NCBI GenBank assembly: GCA_946811695.1
Contig: OX328131.1
Location: forward strand, 10,453,953-10,517,952
DNA length: 64,000 nucleotides
Source: Gonocerus acuteangulatus
Lineage: Eukaryota > Arthropoda > Insecta > Hemiptera > Coreidae
Reading direction: 5' to 3'
Made by a program: the position numbers and the translations under genes. Within the stretch, counting starts at the first letter, position 1. The number at the start of each line of letters is the position of its first letter. A model generated the notes under the pieces. That model was given only the letters and a program-made list of their open reading frames with translations, did not search any database and was not told the DNA's origin. This document shows positions 11,601-22,741 of this stretch, one piece after another.

Positions 11601-13412
11601 AATGTCTCAGAAACCGGCATTGGTGAACTCCATAGCAAGAAAGTTGCCAAGCAGGTAATATCAATTTATGTTTTTTCATTTTTTATTTTTTTTTGGTGAA
11701 ATATTTTCTGTTTTTTTGGGACTTTCCAAAGAAATATAATTCTATTGAGGTTTAAATCCTAGATAAACAATTTTTAAGAAATCTTAGGTCTTCTTTACAT
11801 TAAGGCTGCCAATTACTTTTTATCCCCAAATGATTACTTTAAAAGTCATTAAAGCTTTAATTAACATATGACCAATTTCATATTATGTCCATTATCAAAG
11901 TTTTTAAATTTATCTAACAAACCTTTATCTTGAAAAAAATGTAGGACGTTTTCTTCTTTATTACAAAACAAAATTAAATCAATAAAATTCATCTCTATAT
12001 CCATAATATACTTTTAAAGTAATCATTTGGTAATACAAAGTAACTGGCAGCCTTAATGTAAAGAAGACCTAAGATTTCTTAAAAATTGTTTCAGGATTTA
12101 AACCTCAATAGAATTATATTTCTTTGGAAAGTCCCAAAAAACAGAAAATTTTTCACCTTAAAAAAAAAACAAACAAAAATAAAATCTTCTTTGAACCTAC
12201 CTACTAAATACTGAAAATTACGCCCCTTAAAAATATATATTCACACACTTATATGTGTCTTTTAGCACGATAGTGGCCTTGGTATTTATCATTCCCATAA
12301 AAAACTATTGGAGAAGTGTGTTAACCAGCAAACTTGCTCTATCTGTAGGGGGGGGGGGGGGTACTCTTGACAAAAATTATGAATATGCTTCTAACCGTAG
12401 CTTTTTTTCTTATATTACAAGTCGTGCTTGTCTTAACCCTTTAACTGCTCGACAAGTCGAAGCCCCTACTCCAGACGACTGCTAGAGAAGTTCTGGCTCT
12501 TTATCGTTTAACTGGTGCCTTTAAATTTAAATTTTGGCCTTGAAAGATGGCAGTCATAAAGAGCTTATGTCTCTGCCTCAACCCCTTTGTCGATGTTATT
12601 TTACATACACAGCTTTGCTTTAAAAATTGCCTTTTAGAGAAATAGTCATATACCAAATAAGGCAATAAGAGAGGAAAAAAAGTTGTAAATATATATTGTA
12701 TAAAAAAAAAGTAATTAATTAATTGTATTTTGAAAAAAAACTAGTATTTATTACATTAAAAAAAGTAAATATATATTTCAAATAGGTCATAAAAAGAATT
12801 AAAAATGCTTTTGAATTTGCCAGGAACAAGCAAATAGGGAGTCATTATTTGACTATTCGAGTATAAAACACAGTTAAAATTATCTCCAGAAATAGACATT
12901 GCATTTTGGATTTTCTCTCCTCGTTTGCCCCACTGTGTGCTGGCCCAATGCCATGAACGAAAGTACTTTTAACCAAAAATGTGCTTGAAAAAGAAATTAA
13001 TTAATTAATCTGACGAATGTTTCAGCTGGCCAATGCCCTTGAGCACATCCACGCTCATGGTCTAGTGCACAGGGATGTAAAACTAGACAACATACTCGTC
13101 TTCCGATCGGACTTCTCGAGGATCAAACTCTGCGACTTTGGAGAAACGAGGAAAGCTGGAACTCAAGTACACAGGAGGAACGAGTGGCTGCATTACTCGC
13201 CTCCCGAAGTTCTTCTCATAGACAACGACCAGACTTATGAGTAAGGAATATTTTTATTTAAAATCATCTTTTGCGCATTTCCTCCCTCCCTTTAAGGGAG
13301 GAAATTGGCTTATGAAGATAACCTCATGACGTTTTCCGGAAGTTCCAACTTGAAAATTCTAGAAAACTTCATGTTTAAGATCTCATAGTTCACGACAATA
13401 ACCTTGGTTCAA

Positions 13413-13456
<44 letters not shown>

Positions 13457-15004
13457 TCTTTTTTAAGGCCTTATAGATCAAATGATTTTAAATTTCTTTG
13501 TTCCACCCCCCCCCCCCACCGGTGGATCGACTGCTGAGGTCATTAGCACCAGTTTAAATTTCTTTTTATAACAATCTTTATTTTTTTTCTTGATGCATTT
13601 CTGGAAATTATGGCCTCTTTTCAAAAGAATTATCTCTTATTTAGATTTTAACAAATGTCATATATTAAATAATAAATCCACAAACTTACAAAGAAGAAAG
13701 AAAAATACATTATACTCTTAAATAACATTCACCAGACATGCGTGATCTCGTACAAGTCTACTAGCTAGTATGTGTACTAAAATTTTGTGTGATTTGAAAG
13801 GTCAAGTTTGTTAAAGAGCAGAATCCTTTCACCAGAACATGTTTTTTTGGGTCAAATTTCATATATAACTTTCAACGTCACTGAGTTAATTATGATTTAG
13901 AGCATAGATTAAAAATCCAATACAATAAAACTATTTTAATATATTAAATTCCTAAGTAGGTATGTATGCCATGACCTCTCCGTTGCCTGTCATAACAGCC
14001 CCATTTTCATTTGGACCTGCTGCTCCAATAGTCCATGAAAAACTCCAGCACCCCCCAGGGGGCGGGATTGTCCTGTTGGGAACCGATGGATTAGAGATTT
14101 ACCATTTATAGTTATATTAATAAAAACAATTTTGATAAATTACTTTGTCTGTGTTTTTAGATGCAACACTTCTCATGATGTTTGGCAATTTGGAATTGTG
14201 CTGTTTGTATGCCTGACTGGTTGCCTGCCATGGCAAAAAGCATCCCCTGATGATCCACGCTACGGGAGGTACGTTCTCTGGCAACAAGGTTCCAATGTAC
14301 TGCTTCCGGTCAGAAGGCCTAAGCTCTTCAAGGTAAAAATCCAAAGTGTCTTCTTATTATATATATGTTTATATATATATATATATATATTATGAATTCG
14401 GAAATTAATAAAAACATATTTTCTTTGGTCACAGCTGATTTCAACAAAGGCCCAGCGGTGGTTCAGGAAGTATTTGGAACCACGCCCAGAAAAGAGACCA
14501 ACTTCTCTAGCGGATTTGCCGAGGTATCTTGAGGACAGATGGCTTGCAAGAACAGAAAGACCAGGTAATATTACATGGAGGAATTTTTGTTGTATAAAAT
14601 AATTGATTTCAGTTAGAATAAAAAAATCAGTCCTGTAACAGGCCATGGAAATGCTCTACCACTGAACTAACCTCACCCCTACTGAAATGTATTACTGTAA
14701 TTAAACCAATGCCTTTTCACTTTATTGAAATGTCTTTCTTATTTTTTTAGAGGAAGAAAGGGAAGACGAAGAGCTGTGCCCATCAATGTACAGCTATCGG
14801 AGCAGCCCGGAAGAGAAGAATAAGCTACTTCATACGCTGACACATTACGGTATCGAAACTACAGTAGACAGGACATCGAAGAAAGACAGGATCAGAGATT
14901 GGATCCAGAGCAGCGTGATTGAGGAAGAAGAGGAAGAAGATAGAAATGATGGCGGTTCTTCCGAAGGTACGACCAGTCAGGCGACGGGCTCAGACAGAAA
15001 ATGA
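8143..15004 (+). CDS. Ser/Thr protein kinase, SBK1 / meng-po-like (5' end missing)
   Basis: Six exons (8143-8291, 11474-11654, 13026-13240, 14161-14332, 14435-14564, 14751-15004) have GT/AG borders and compatible phases. They join to 366 residues plus stop. The product is a cytoplasmic protein kinase that moves the ATP gamma-phosphate to Ser/Thr. Visible motifs in order: glycine loop GEGWFG, catalytic Lys in [14 protein letters not shown] catalytic loop, DFG in [12 protein letters not shown] in place of APE, then DVWQFG and CLPW of the C-lobe. After the domain come [15 protein letters not shown], a basic stretch and an acidic tail of Glu. Wording throughout fits the SBK family, known in insects as meng-po. 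The first exon starts in phase 0 without Met, so at least one upstream exon is missing. All key residues are intact, so this looks like a working gene. Confidence 0.93.
8660..8692. repeat. Poly-T tract in kinase intron 1
   Basis: About 29 T in a row; no attached SINE could be identified. Confidence 0.8.
8735..9410. repeat. AT-rich GAATAAT-type low-complexity region, with hammerhead-like motif inside
   Basis: Words such as GAATAAT, ATTGAATAA and AATTATTCA recur across both ends of this stretch; 47020-47130 looks similar. The better ordered 8930-9050 piece is listed separately. Confidence 0.5.
8930..8985 (+). ncRNA. Hammerhead-ribozyme-like core (probably decayed)
   Basis: CTGATGA is followed by the hairpin AGCCC..GGGC and then GAAA, the order of the hammerhead core (CUGAUGA, stem II, GAAA). 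Penelope-like retroelements are known to carry such motifs. A convincing stem I and stem III with a cleavage UH were not found, so it is scored as a relic only. Confidence 0.45.
9410..10150. other. Kinase intron 1, no further feature
   Basis: Open frames at 9381-9575 (-) and 9803-10036 (+) lack splice context and any known domain. Confidence 0.4.
10160..10255 (-). repeat. Penelope-like/hammerhead-related fragment
   Basis: Read on the minus strand it gives CTGCCACAGTGCAG (a small hairpin) followed by CCGAAACGTCC and AATATAGATTTTTCTTGAAA. The GCCGAAACRTCCAATWTAGAT block recurs at 11055-11085. The CUGAUGA half of the core is degenerate. Confidence 0.45.
10399..10917. other. Possible LTR-element relic with Lys-type primer site
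   Basis: TGGCGCCCAATGTG at 10817-10830 differs by one base from the common tRNA-Lys primer-binding site TGGCGCCCAACGTG, and ACA plus three bases precedes it, as at an LTR end. No second LTR, gag or pol was seen. The 172-aa minus-strand frame covering the region is Leu/Phe/Ile-rich without any domain and is not called. Confidence 0.25.
11030..11098 (+). repeat. Penelope-like/hammerhead-related fragment
   Basis: CAGTAGAATAGCCGAAACAT followed by CCAATTTAGATGTTTCTTGAA parallels the minus-strand copy at 10160-10255. Confidence 0.4.
11474..11654 (+). CDS. Kinase exon: N-lobe, hinge
   Basis: Acceptor ATTTGCAG, donor CAG|GTAATA. It encodes [19 protein letters not shown], the hinge-side strand [14 protein letters not shown] and ends KKVAKQ in phase 0. 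Confidence 0.92.
11695..12157. repeat. Fold-back (inverted-repeat) element in kinase intron 2
   Basis: The arm at 11695-~11848 (GGTGAAATATTTTCTG ... CTTTAAAAGT) is matched in reverse complement by ~12010-12157. The spacer of ~160 bp does not pair. The palindrome begins 40 bp after the splice donor at 11655. Confidence 0.85.
12160..13025. other. Kinase intron 2 remainder, no gene
   Basis: AT-rich with a G12 run at 12349. The open frame 12255-12485 has no recognisable content. Confidence 0.45.
13026..13240 (+). CDS. Kinase exon: catalytic loop and DFG
   Basis: Acceptor GTTTCAG, donor TATGA|GTAAGG. It contains [32 protein letters not shown] and the activation-segment end YSPPEVL. It ends two bases into a Glu codon. 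Confidence 0.94.
13270..13455. repeat. Repeat family H followed by (TA)n
   Basis: CCTCCCTCCCTTTAAGGGAG makes a tight hairpin. The copy continues to TTCAAATTTATATATA, where the TA microsatellite starts, the same junction as at 31617. Confidence 0.75.
13505..13551 (-). repeat. SINE tail-domain fragment after poly-C
   Basis: CGGTGGATCGACTGCTGAGG plus TCATTAGCACC is a lone reverse copy of the SINE tail domain. Confidence 0.55.
13555..14150. other. Kinase intron 3 remainder, no feature
   Basis: No exon-like frame or repeat structure is recognised between the SINE-tail fragment and the next acceptor at 14160. Confidence 0.4.
14161..14332 (+). CDS. Kinase exon: C-lobe helix F region
   Basis: Acceptor GTTTTTAG, donor AAG|GTAAAA. 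It encodes [20 protein letters not shown], then [17 protein letters not shown] and RRPKLFK. Confidence 0.93.
14435..14564 (+). CDS. Kinase exon: end of C-lobe
   Basis: Acceptor GGTCACAG, donor CCAG|GTAATA. It encodes [38 protein letters not shown]; the conserved Arg of the C-lobe (EPRPEKRP) is present. Confidence 0.92.
14622..14684 (-). mobile_element. SINE type B, internally deleted copy
   Basis: AAAAAATCAGTCCTGTAACA plus GGCCATGG joins directly to GCTCTACCACTGAACTAACC: the 3' end and 5' tRNA-like head of SINE B without the ~270-bp middle. It lies in the 186-bp intron between the last two exons. Confidence 0.75.
14751..15004 (+). CDS. Kinase terminal exon: acidic tail
   Basis: Acceptor TTTTTTTAG. 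It encodes [19 protein letters not shown], a helix with [13 protein letters not shown], an EEEEEED run and a Ser/Gly/Thr tail ending TGA at 15004. Confidence 0.93.
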
Positions 15005-16820
15005 GCAAAGATGGTTTGGCCAGTGAGGGCCATTTTAAGCTCAGATTATTGGAATGGTATTCCAATTTTCCAATTAATGAAGTGTTTCCTAATTCTGCTC
15101 AAGTACTTGCAGCCATGCAGTGTGACTCTGCTCCAATGGAAAAATTGGAAGAAGTCCTATATATGTGGTTCCTTTATTATCTATGCATATGTTTATATGT
15201 AGGCAATATGTATTGTACACTTCCAGGAACGGAATACATCCTGTAAGTGTAATATATTTGTGTATATACAAATACATATATTATATTTGTATATATACAT
15301 ATACATATATGTATATATACATACTCGACTGTACTTGTTCTACGTTTCAGTTGAGACTTGTAGTTGTATATCAGCTGTGTTATAATAGTTATTATGTTTT
15401 TAGCATTTAAGTAATACTGGAGTATGACATCAGAAAATAATGTGATATTTGATAAGGCACCTACGTGACAAGCCACACATTTGTTAGGAACTTGTGTGAC
15501 ATAATATCAAAAATGTGTAGCATTCTGAGTTCACATTTGCAGCTTCCTATTCTTGTATGACTTAAAATAACTGTGCAGATGAAAACAAATCTAACAGACA
15601 TAAGTTTTCAGAAGATTAACATAAATTACAGCATAAATGTAAGGTTATTTATTTATTTAAATTTGAACGTCCTCTTAACCCTTACGAGACGGCAACTCGC
15701 ACAACCTTAGATGCTCCTTGCAGCGGGGCTCGCTTCTCTCTCCTGTTTACAAATAGCTGACCCCCCTCCTTTACCCATCTTTTCTTATTTCTCCAAATAA
15801 GCTTTCGTTACTTTTCTTCCTTTAAACATTTTTACTTACCATTTACATTTTCTGGGCACTGTACCAGTCAACTGCAGGCTTAAAAATGTTTTTATTTTTA
15901 AATTTTATTATTTTTTTTTAAATGTTTTAAAATAAAAAAAAATGATATCAAGGCAAATATTGCAGTGTTGGTACAATATCCAGGAAATATCATCTCTACA
16001 TGCACATCAATTGGTAAAACACTAATAATGCCCTTCAGAGGGACCCTAACTATGCAAAGGGACCGGGTAGCAGAAGAAAATCCCTAATAGGCTCAATGTG
16101 CATTTTTATTATCTCTAGCACATACAAGAGCGACTAGAGCTTATATAACCTACCGCTAGATATCGCAAAAAGCTGTCACAGCTGTGGCTTTTAGTCCCGA
16201 AGCGAAGAATTGGCCTTGTCACGAAAGTGGCTACCAGTCTCGAATGGGTTAAACATAAGACATATTTTTGGTACGGGTTATCTACCAGTTAAGGGATGAG
16301 CACTCCCTACCTAGTGGGTTCGATTTCTACTAGATGTTGTGGCTCTTCTTTAGAAAAAAGAAAAAGAAGACTGTAATAACCTATAGGTAACCCATCCTAA
16401 AATTTGGTGTCAATTATAAATGGACTTATAATTTAAATAAATAAATATATTACCTAATCTCAGGATTTATATTTGTATTGAAAATGGGGATAAACTCAAA
16501 AAATCAGCTTTACGATTTTTAATTGATAAAAAAAGTATATTTGGCTGTATTTATCAAAGTACATGAGTTCCGAAATCATTAGGTATTTCTTGCCTCTCCT
16601 CACTGATATGAGTGTTTTACTTGCACTTCAAGTGATTTTAAACGAACAAACAGATAAAGAAGATACTTCACTTTATCAATGTTTAGTTTTCCTTTTATTT
16701 TGTACTTGAATTCCATAACAGTAAGTAATAATTAAAAACTGTCTAATGTCCTCAATACACTCTATTAGTATACAAAATTATAATGTCATACCTGTTGGTG
16801 GAGACTTGTCTCAGGTATAG
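15005..16820. other. Kinase 3' UTR and intergenic DNA
   Basis: No AATAAA stands close to the stop, so the UTR end cannot be set. TA/TATATACATA microsatellite sits at 15255-15325. Overlapping short frames at 15001-15476 follow from the UTR and microsatellite and are not genes. Confidence 0.5.
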
Positions 16821-16821
16821 A

Positions 16822-17095
16822 CATGGGCGTATATAAGGGGGGGGGGCTGAGGGGGCTGCAGACCCCCCCCCCCCCCCCCGAAATTTTGATTTGATGGTAA
16901 AAACCCTTAAAAATAAATTAAATAAGATCACATAGTTCATAAAAAATATTTTATTTTACGTGTAATTGCGTTTTAGTTGCCTAAAACTATTCCAAGCTCT
17001 AAATTTTTAGTATTCCATACCCCGGAAATGGTCTCAGCCCCCCCCCCCAAAATTTTCCCAGCCCCTCCCGAAATTATTTTCTATATACACCCATG
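16822..17095. mobile_element. MITE with CATGGGCGTATATA ends (hAT-like)
   Basis: The ends CATGGGCGTATATA and TATATACACCCATG are inverted repeats. Flanking 8-mers GGTATAGA and GGTATAGC are a near-perfect 8-bp TSD, which points to hAT. C/G runs lie just inside both ends. Sister copy at 37872-38139. Confidence 0.8.
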
Positions 17096-17209
17096 GGTAT
17101 AGCTCTGGGTTCGGGAAGCTATTTTTATTATTCTTTTAATTTGTTCTGTTATAAGTTTTTCCACCACACAGCTGACTATTTTTCACCATATTGGATTCTT
17201 TCAGACCAT

Positions 17210-17400
17210 GACTAGTCTTGACATGGCCCTACTAGTGGAAGGCTTTCCTCCTCAGGTTAAGGCTGTAAGTTGTTTTATATTTATAACATGTTCCCCTGAA
17301 GAGGCATCAAAAGGGTGTAAAACATGAAGGGAAAATAAAAGGTTTGTAAAACATTTTAGCGAAGCTTTTATTTTTTGACCTTTTGACTATAACAAAAATT
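17210..17400 (+). repeat. Penelope-like/hammerhead-related repeat
   Basis: It aligns block by block with the reverse complement of 63430-63535: CTAGTGGAAGG, CCTCAGGTTAAGGCTG, TTCCCCTGAAGAGGC and AAAACATG. CCTGAAGAGGC..AAAAC resembles a decayed hammerhead core. Confidence 0.6.
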
Positions 17401-18590
17401 CAAAGATTGAAGAAAAGGGTCAGCTTAATAATAGTTTTAAATTTAACTATTTATTATCTTATGAAAAAAAAACAACTGTTATTGCTTTAAAGTACAGTCC
17501 AATTACAAAAGACATTTAAAATATAAGAATTTATAATTATTAATTGATTTATATTTGGTGAGTGCAAGTTGTGAACACTACCTACGAATAATTAATTTTT
17601 GTTCAATGGTGATTGATGTAGGTCACATTTTCTACTTCAATAATTTCCTTTGAGTACATTTTGTATTTCAAACAATAACATTTTTTGTTTGAAGGAATGA
17701 ATGAGTTACCTATATTGATTCCATAAAATTGAAACTCTACGATCAATATAAAATACATATAGTTACTTAGCATATTTTGTAAACTTCTCAAATTGGTGCT
17801 TCCTCGAGGAGATCACTTCTCAAATGATCAATATATTCAGAAGCAGGGTTTATGTTTGCAGCCATAGAACAATAAAAATGTCCAAAGCTGCTTGTTAAAA
17901 TTCCTCTTACTTCAATATTGTTCTGATTTTCAAAGTAAATCCTACCAAATTTCCTAATCGTTTCGATAATACACAGTTGCAGTATTCCCCGGGAGGAAGA
18001 TGGGGTTTGTGATTTCCCATAATAACTTCATCTTCTGAGAAAGAAGCCTTTAGCTTATTTATTATTTCAGATTGTTGGTTATAATATTAAAATATAATTT
18101 TCTTTTGTTCAATTAATTTTATTTTACACTTTGGAATGAATCATGTAAGGATTTCTGTAGTATGAAGTTTATTTTGAATTCAGATCTTACACAGGAGTAT
18201 TTAATAGAAAAGCTCAACTGAACAGAATTTGGTGAAATGCATACAGGAAAATTTCGAATATAACATAAAAATGTTTCTAAAATGCATTTTTTTTTTTAAA
18301 TTAGTTTCAAATATGTTTTTTATTATAAGTTCCAATGATTGATAGATACTTGGGGTGCTTTGTATCAAAACTGGTCTCTCTCCATTTTGTTATGAAAAAT
18401 TTTTTTTTGTTTTAATTTTTCAAAAGTTTTCAAAGTCAGAAATATTGGATCGAGAGGATTTATTCCAAAACCAACTAGAACTTTCAAAGAATAATGCCAA
18501 AACATTTAAGATAGAACATGATTTTCTTTATTAAAAAAGTTTCATTCAAGCTTCACAATTAAGTATGTTACAGTAAATAAAAGTTGTAAT
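17400..18590. other. No gene seen
   Basis: AT-rich intergenic sequence without recognised repeats. Confidence 0.4.
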
Positions 18591-18599
18591 TCATTGAGA

Positions 18600-19835
18600 G
18601 GAGATCGTTGACCGTTGGTGTTGTGAAGGTAGAATTTGTGAGTGTTCGATCGTGGTATCTTAATAAAACTACATTTTTTTTTTAATAATAAAATGAGTTT
18701 TATTATTTGCAGACGTTTTGGCTTGAAATTCAAGCCTTCCTCATCTGTCCTCCTTACAGACCTGATGAAGGCTTGAAATTCAAGCCTTCCTCATCTGTCC
18801 TCCTTACAGACCTGATGAAGGCTTGAAATTCAAGCCTTCCTCATCTGTCCTCCTTACAGACCTGATGAAGGCTTGAAATTCAAGCCTTCCTCATCTGTCT
18901 CCTTACAGACCTGATGAAGGCTTGAAATTCAAGCCTTCCTCATCTGTCCTCCTTACAGACCTGATGAAGGCTTGAAATTCAAGCCTTCCTCATCTGTCCT
19001 CCTTACAGACCTGACGAAGGCTTGAAATTCAAGCCTTCCTCATCTGTCCTCCTTACAGACCTGATGAAGGCTTGAAATTCAAGCCTTCCTCATCTGTCCT
19101 CCTTACAGACCTGATGAAGGCTTGAAATTCAAGCCTTCCTCATCTGTCCTCCTTACAGACCTGATGAAGGCTTGAAATTCAAGCCTTCCTCATCTGTCCT
19201 CCTTACAGACCTGATGAAGGCTTGAAATTCAAGCCTTCCTCATCTGTCCTCCTTACAGACCTGATGAAGGCTTGAAATTCAAGCCTTCCTCATCTGTCCT
19301 CCTTACAGACCTGATGAAGGCTTGAAATTCAAGCCTTCCTCATCTGTCCTCCTTACAGACCTGATGAAGGCTTGAAATTCAAGCCTTCCTCATCTGTCTC
19401 CTTACAGACCTGATGAAGGCTTGAAATTCAAGCCTTCCTCATCTGTCCTCCTTACAGACCTGATGAAGGCTTGAAATTCAAGCCTTCCTCATCTGTCCTC
19501 CTTACAGACCTGATGAAGGCTTGAAATTCAAGCCTTCCTCATCTGTCCTCCTTACAGACCTGATGAAGGCTTGAAATTCAAGCCTTCCTCATCTGTCCTC
19601 CTTACAGACCTGATGAAGGCTTGAAATTCAAGCCTTCCTCATCTGTCCTCCTTACAGACCTGATGAAGGCTTGAAATTCAAGCCTTCCTCATCTGATCTC
19701 CTTACAGACCTGATGAAGGCTTGAAATTGAGCTGAAACGTTGGCAAATAATAATACTCATTTCTTTTTTTTTTTTTTAAAATGTAGTTTTATTAAGATAC
19801 CATGACCGAACCCATATTAATTCTACCTTTATAAA
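18600..19835. mobile_element. Inverted-repeat element carrying a 50-bp palindromic minisatellite (~20 units)
   Basis: Outer arms at about 18625-18720 and 19725-19830 are inverted copies: GGTATCTTAATAAAACTACA on the left, TGTAGTTTTATTAAGATACC on the right, then GAGTTTTATTATTTGCAGAC against its reverse. Between them a 50-bp unit repeats about 20 times. Its centre GAAGGCTTGAAATTCAAGCC is a perfect hairpin, and the unit starts CCTGATGA. The last unit reads CCTGATGA..GAGCTGAAACG, so it has both halves of a hammerhead-like core. No coding capacity. Confidence 0.88.
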
Positions 19836-20650
19836 TAAAAGTGTATTGTTTAGAGAAATGTCATGTATAAAGCATAAACGGGGCAAAGTCTATATTTTCT
19901 TATCAACCTCAGTTACTTCCAACAACATTTTACACCAAATAATTAACGTGATTCAAAATGCAATTAAAACATAAAAAAATGTTGAATAATTATTTAATTA
20001 TACGTCATTTACTAGAATTATAACAGAATAAAATTATATTTGTAAATCTAAAAAAAGTGATAATTTTTTTTTTTTTTTTTTCAAAACGGAGGAACAAAAT
20101 TGTAACAAAATGGCTTCCAACATGACATTCCAAATTATTTCTTTCTCAGATATTGGTAATTATTTGTAAGTTGAAAATTTATTAATCTTTGCAATTACTT
20201 TCAATTCCATTTGAATATTCTTAGATTCAATGTTCATCTTTTAAACAGAATTTTTTATCTATTTGACAAAATTTGAAAATTAACACACTCCTTTACCAAA
20301 ATTGCTTATTCTTTACTTTATCTGCCCTAGGTTACAAATGAATAATCATAGTTTTGAATGTTGTTAATTATTCTACACTGTTTATAACTATGTATAATAT
20401 ACTTTAAGTTTGTAATTATTCATAAATAAGATATATGTAAAAGTTGTGTATAGTGTTGTTTTGTTATTATTTGAATATTTAATGCTATTAAATACTTTTG
20501 TATATTTTTGTATTAAATATAATTGAAGTGACAATTAAGCTTCTTCAATCACCCACAACCTCTTAGATTAGTTCAGTTTTATTTAATTTTTGATCATAAT
20601 TTATTTTTATGTTTTCTTCTTTATTAAAGAGTTACTATTGCTGTTGCGTC
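19836..20650. other. No gene seen
   Basis: AT-rich spacer with a T tract at 20065; nothing coding is recognised. Confidence 0.4.
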
Positions 20651-20652
20651 AC

Positions 20653-20835
20653 TTCTTGGTCTAGTGGCTAAGGCTTTGGATTCTCATAACAGAGATGAGG
20701 GTTTGAGTCCTTCCGGCAGCAGTGAATTTTCTCATTTCAGGCCCATTGAGAAAATTCCCGGCTGCACTATGGATGTCAGTGCGCCGCACAGTGGTGCCAA
20801 ATGGGCAAAAAGCGTGAAAAATTCAATATCTCAAG
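20653..20835 (+). mobile_element. SINE type A (tRNA head), diverged
   Basis: The tRNA-like head has box A TGGTCTAGTGGCTAAGG and box B GGTTTGAGTCC. The body TTTTCTCATTTCAGGCCCAT and GGCTGCACTATGGATGTC match other type A copies; the tail is diverged. Confidence 0.8.
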
Positions 20836-20887
20836 AACGGATTAACCTAGAAACCCGGGGCTGGTTTCATTAGACTCAGAACAAAGC

Positions 20888-20891
<4 letters not shown>

Positions 20892-20928
<37 letters not shown>

Positions 20929-21071
20929 TTCTATGAAGATTTGTGCAATTTTACAACAATTTTTTCATCAGTGCGACCTCAATAGCTAAATTCCTTTAGA
21001 ATATGCTAAAACGGTTTCATTTTTTTTTTAATTTATTTATGAGCACCCACAAGGAAGGCGATTCGCTAAAA

Positions 21072-21112
<41 letters not shown>
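20892..21112. repeat. CA/TA microsatellites around a family L right-end fragment
   Basis: (CA)n at 20892-20919 and (TA)n at 21073-21110. Between them GTGCGACCTCAATAGCTAAA plus TTCCTTTAGAATATGCTAAAA is the right end of repeat family L. Confidence 0.75.
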
Positions 21113-21114
<2 letters not shown>

Positions 21115-21670
21115 AATGACTCCAAAGATAAGGCCAGGAAGGGTCGAACATGATAACCCGTCAATTCGATATTAGTGGATTAATGGTGAATGATAGCAAT
21201 CATTCAGATTGCTTTAACATGGATTTGATATCCGTATCTTTCAGTTTTGATTTTCTTTTTTGGCTTCCTGTAGGCCTGTTTATCGACATTTTCACACGGG
21301 GTATCGAATGAAACAATTTAGAAGGCGATATATTTAATGGTTCTCTGGTCGCACTCAAAAACTAATTTACCAGTGAACCTCTATTGGTGCTAAATCAATA
21401 TTTTCAAGCTCATATAAAACCGCCCTATTAAATTAGAGAATGAGAATGCATTGTAAATAAAGTTATTATTGAATGTATGTATTGTGTGTGTCTGTATTTG
21501 TTGAGTGAGTGTATATATGTAAATAATATTGTATGTTTAGGCTTAGATATAAGTTTAAGTTTAACGGTAATTCTGATATATGTTTAAAATGAAGAGCCGA
21601 CCTAAATAGTCTGCAAATGAATGTTTCATTGACGAATTGAGAATGGTTTTAATGACCCAGGCAGTTAAAG

Positions 21671-21672
<2 letters not shown>
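21113..21672. other. No gene seen
   Basis: Unique-looking sequence, ending in a pure A tract of ~55 at 21674-21728. No SINE head could be identified before the A tract. Confidence 0.4.

Positions 21673-21673
<1 letters not shown>

Positions 21674-21728
<55 letters not shown>
21674..21728. repeat. Poly-A tract (~55)
   Basis: Uninterrupted A run; may be a retroposed tail whose body is too diverged to see. Confidence 0.9.
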
Positions 21729-21730
<2 letters not shown>

Positions 21731-21854
21731 AGTTCCACTTTTCGAGGGAGGCTGAACTCATGTAGAATTTGTGATACATTTCTTCAAATCATCGATCCTG
21801 CCTACTAGATATCGGAACTAATTCATAAATAAGATGGTTTATACAAAAAATAAA

Positions 21855-22472
21855 AGCCCGTCACGCAGGAGCTGCACAACTAAGCACTTTCCTCAGAATT
21901 TTTTTAGTGTAGACGACATTACTGAATAATTTGCTGTAAATAACCTGTATAAATAAAATAAAAACGTGAATAGTTCTGCTCATTTATATTTCTTATGAGA
22001 ACTGTTCAATTATTAATTTTGTAAATAATTTGCTTCCATAGTTATGTTAATACATGACACTGTACTACTTAATAAATACACAAAAACTTCACATTCCGTC
22101 TTTTGATCTGACGCAAGAACAGGATACAGTCCCCATAGTGGGAGATAGCGCTCCTTGTGGCGCCTTTGCGAACCTACGTCTGGCTGGCTAATTGTAATGA
22201 AACAGACTTTAAAGTAAACCCTCCTTTCCAATAGACCGATTTACTTCATTTTTACACTTCTTTCTCATGAGATACCCACGACGCATACCGCATTTCGTTA
22301 CAATACAGCAGAAATTACGACCGTTATGAGTATATTAGTACTTTAGGTACTAATAAATCCCCTCCCGGTGGACCGATTTTGGTGGTTCACGAACTCGTTC
22401 AATCGCTTGCTAATTGATCGCTATATACCACGTTTCGTGAAGAAAAAACTCTGGCGGCTATCATCTTAACAG

Positions 22473-22535
<63 letters not shown>

Positions 22536-22676
22536 TATATATAGATATATATAAATTTTAACGGGGGTCATTTTCGGTGTCTACTAGGTAGGATCGAGAT
22601 AAAGATTCGAAGAAATTTTTCAAAAAAATCCATCATGAGTGCAACCTCAATAGCTACTTTCCTTCGGAGGAAAGTG

Positions 22677-22680
<4 letters not shown>
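21855..22680 (+). mobile_element. Repeat family L, copy 1
   Basis: It starts CCGTCACGCAGGAGCTGCAC and ends TTCGGAGGAAAGTGCTAAAA. The order inside is the same in copies 2 and 3: CGCTCCTTGTGGCGCC, GGACCGATTTTGGTGGTT, GAACTCGTTCAATCG, then a TA microsatellite, AATTTTAACGGGGGTCATTT and GTAGGATCGA. No protein frame was found; class unknown. An A tract and a LINE insertion follow. Confidence 0.85.
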
Positions 22681-22718
<38 letters not shown>

Positions 22719-22741
22719 AACTTTTCTTCAGCTACATAAAA

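Noticed and set aside
15001..15476. Overlapping frames after the kinase stop
   Set aside because: They overlap the UTR and TA microsatellite and lack family resemblance.
18721..19730. CRISPR-like array
   Set aside because: Units are contiguous 50-bp copies without unique spacers, in a eukaryotic genome.
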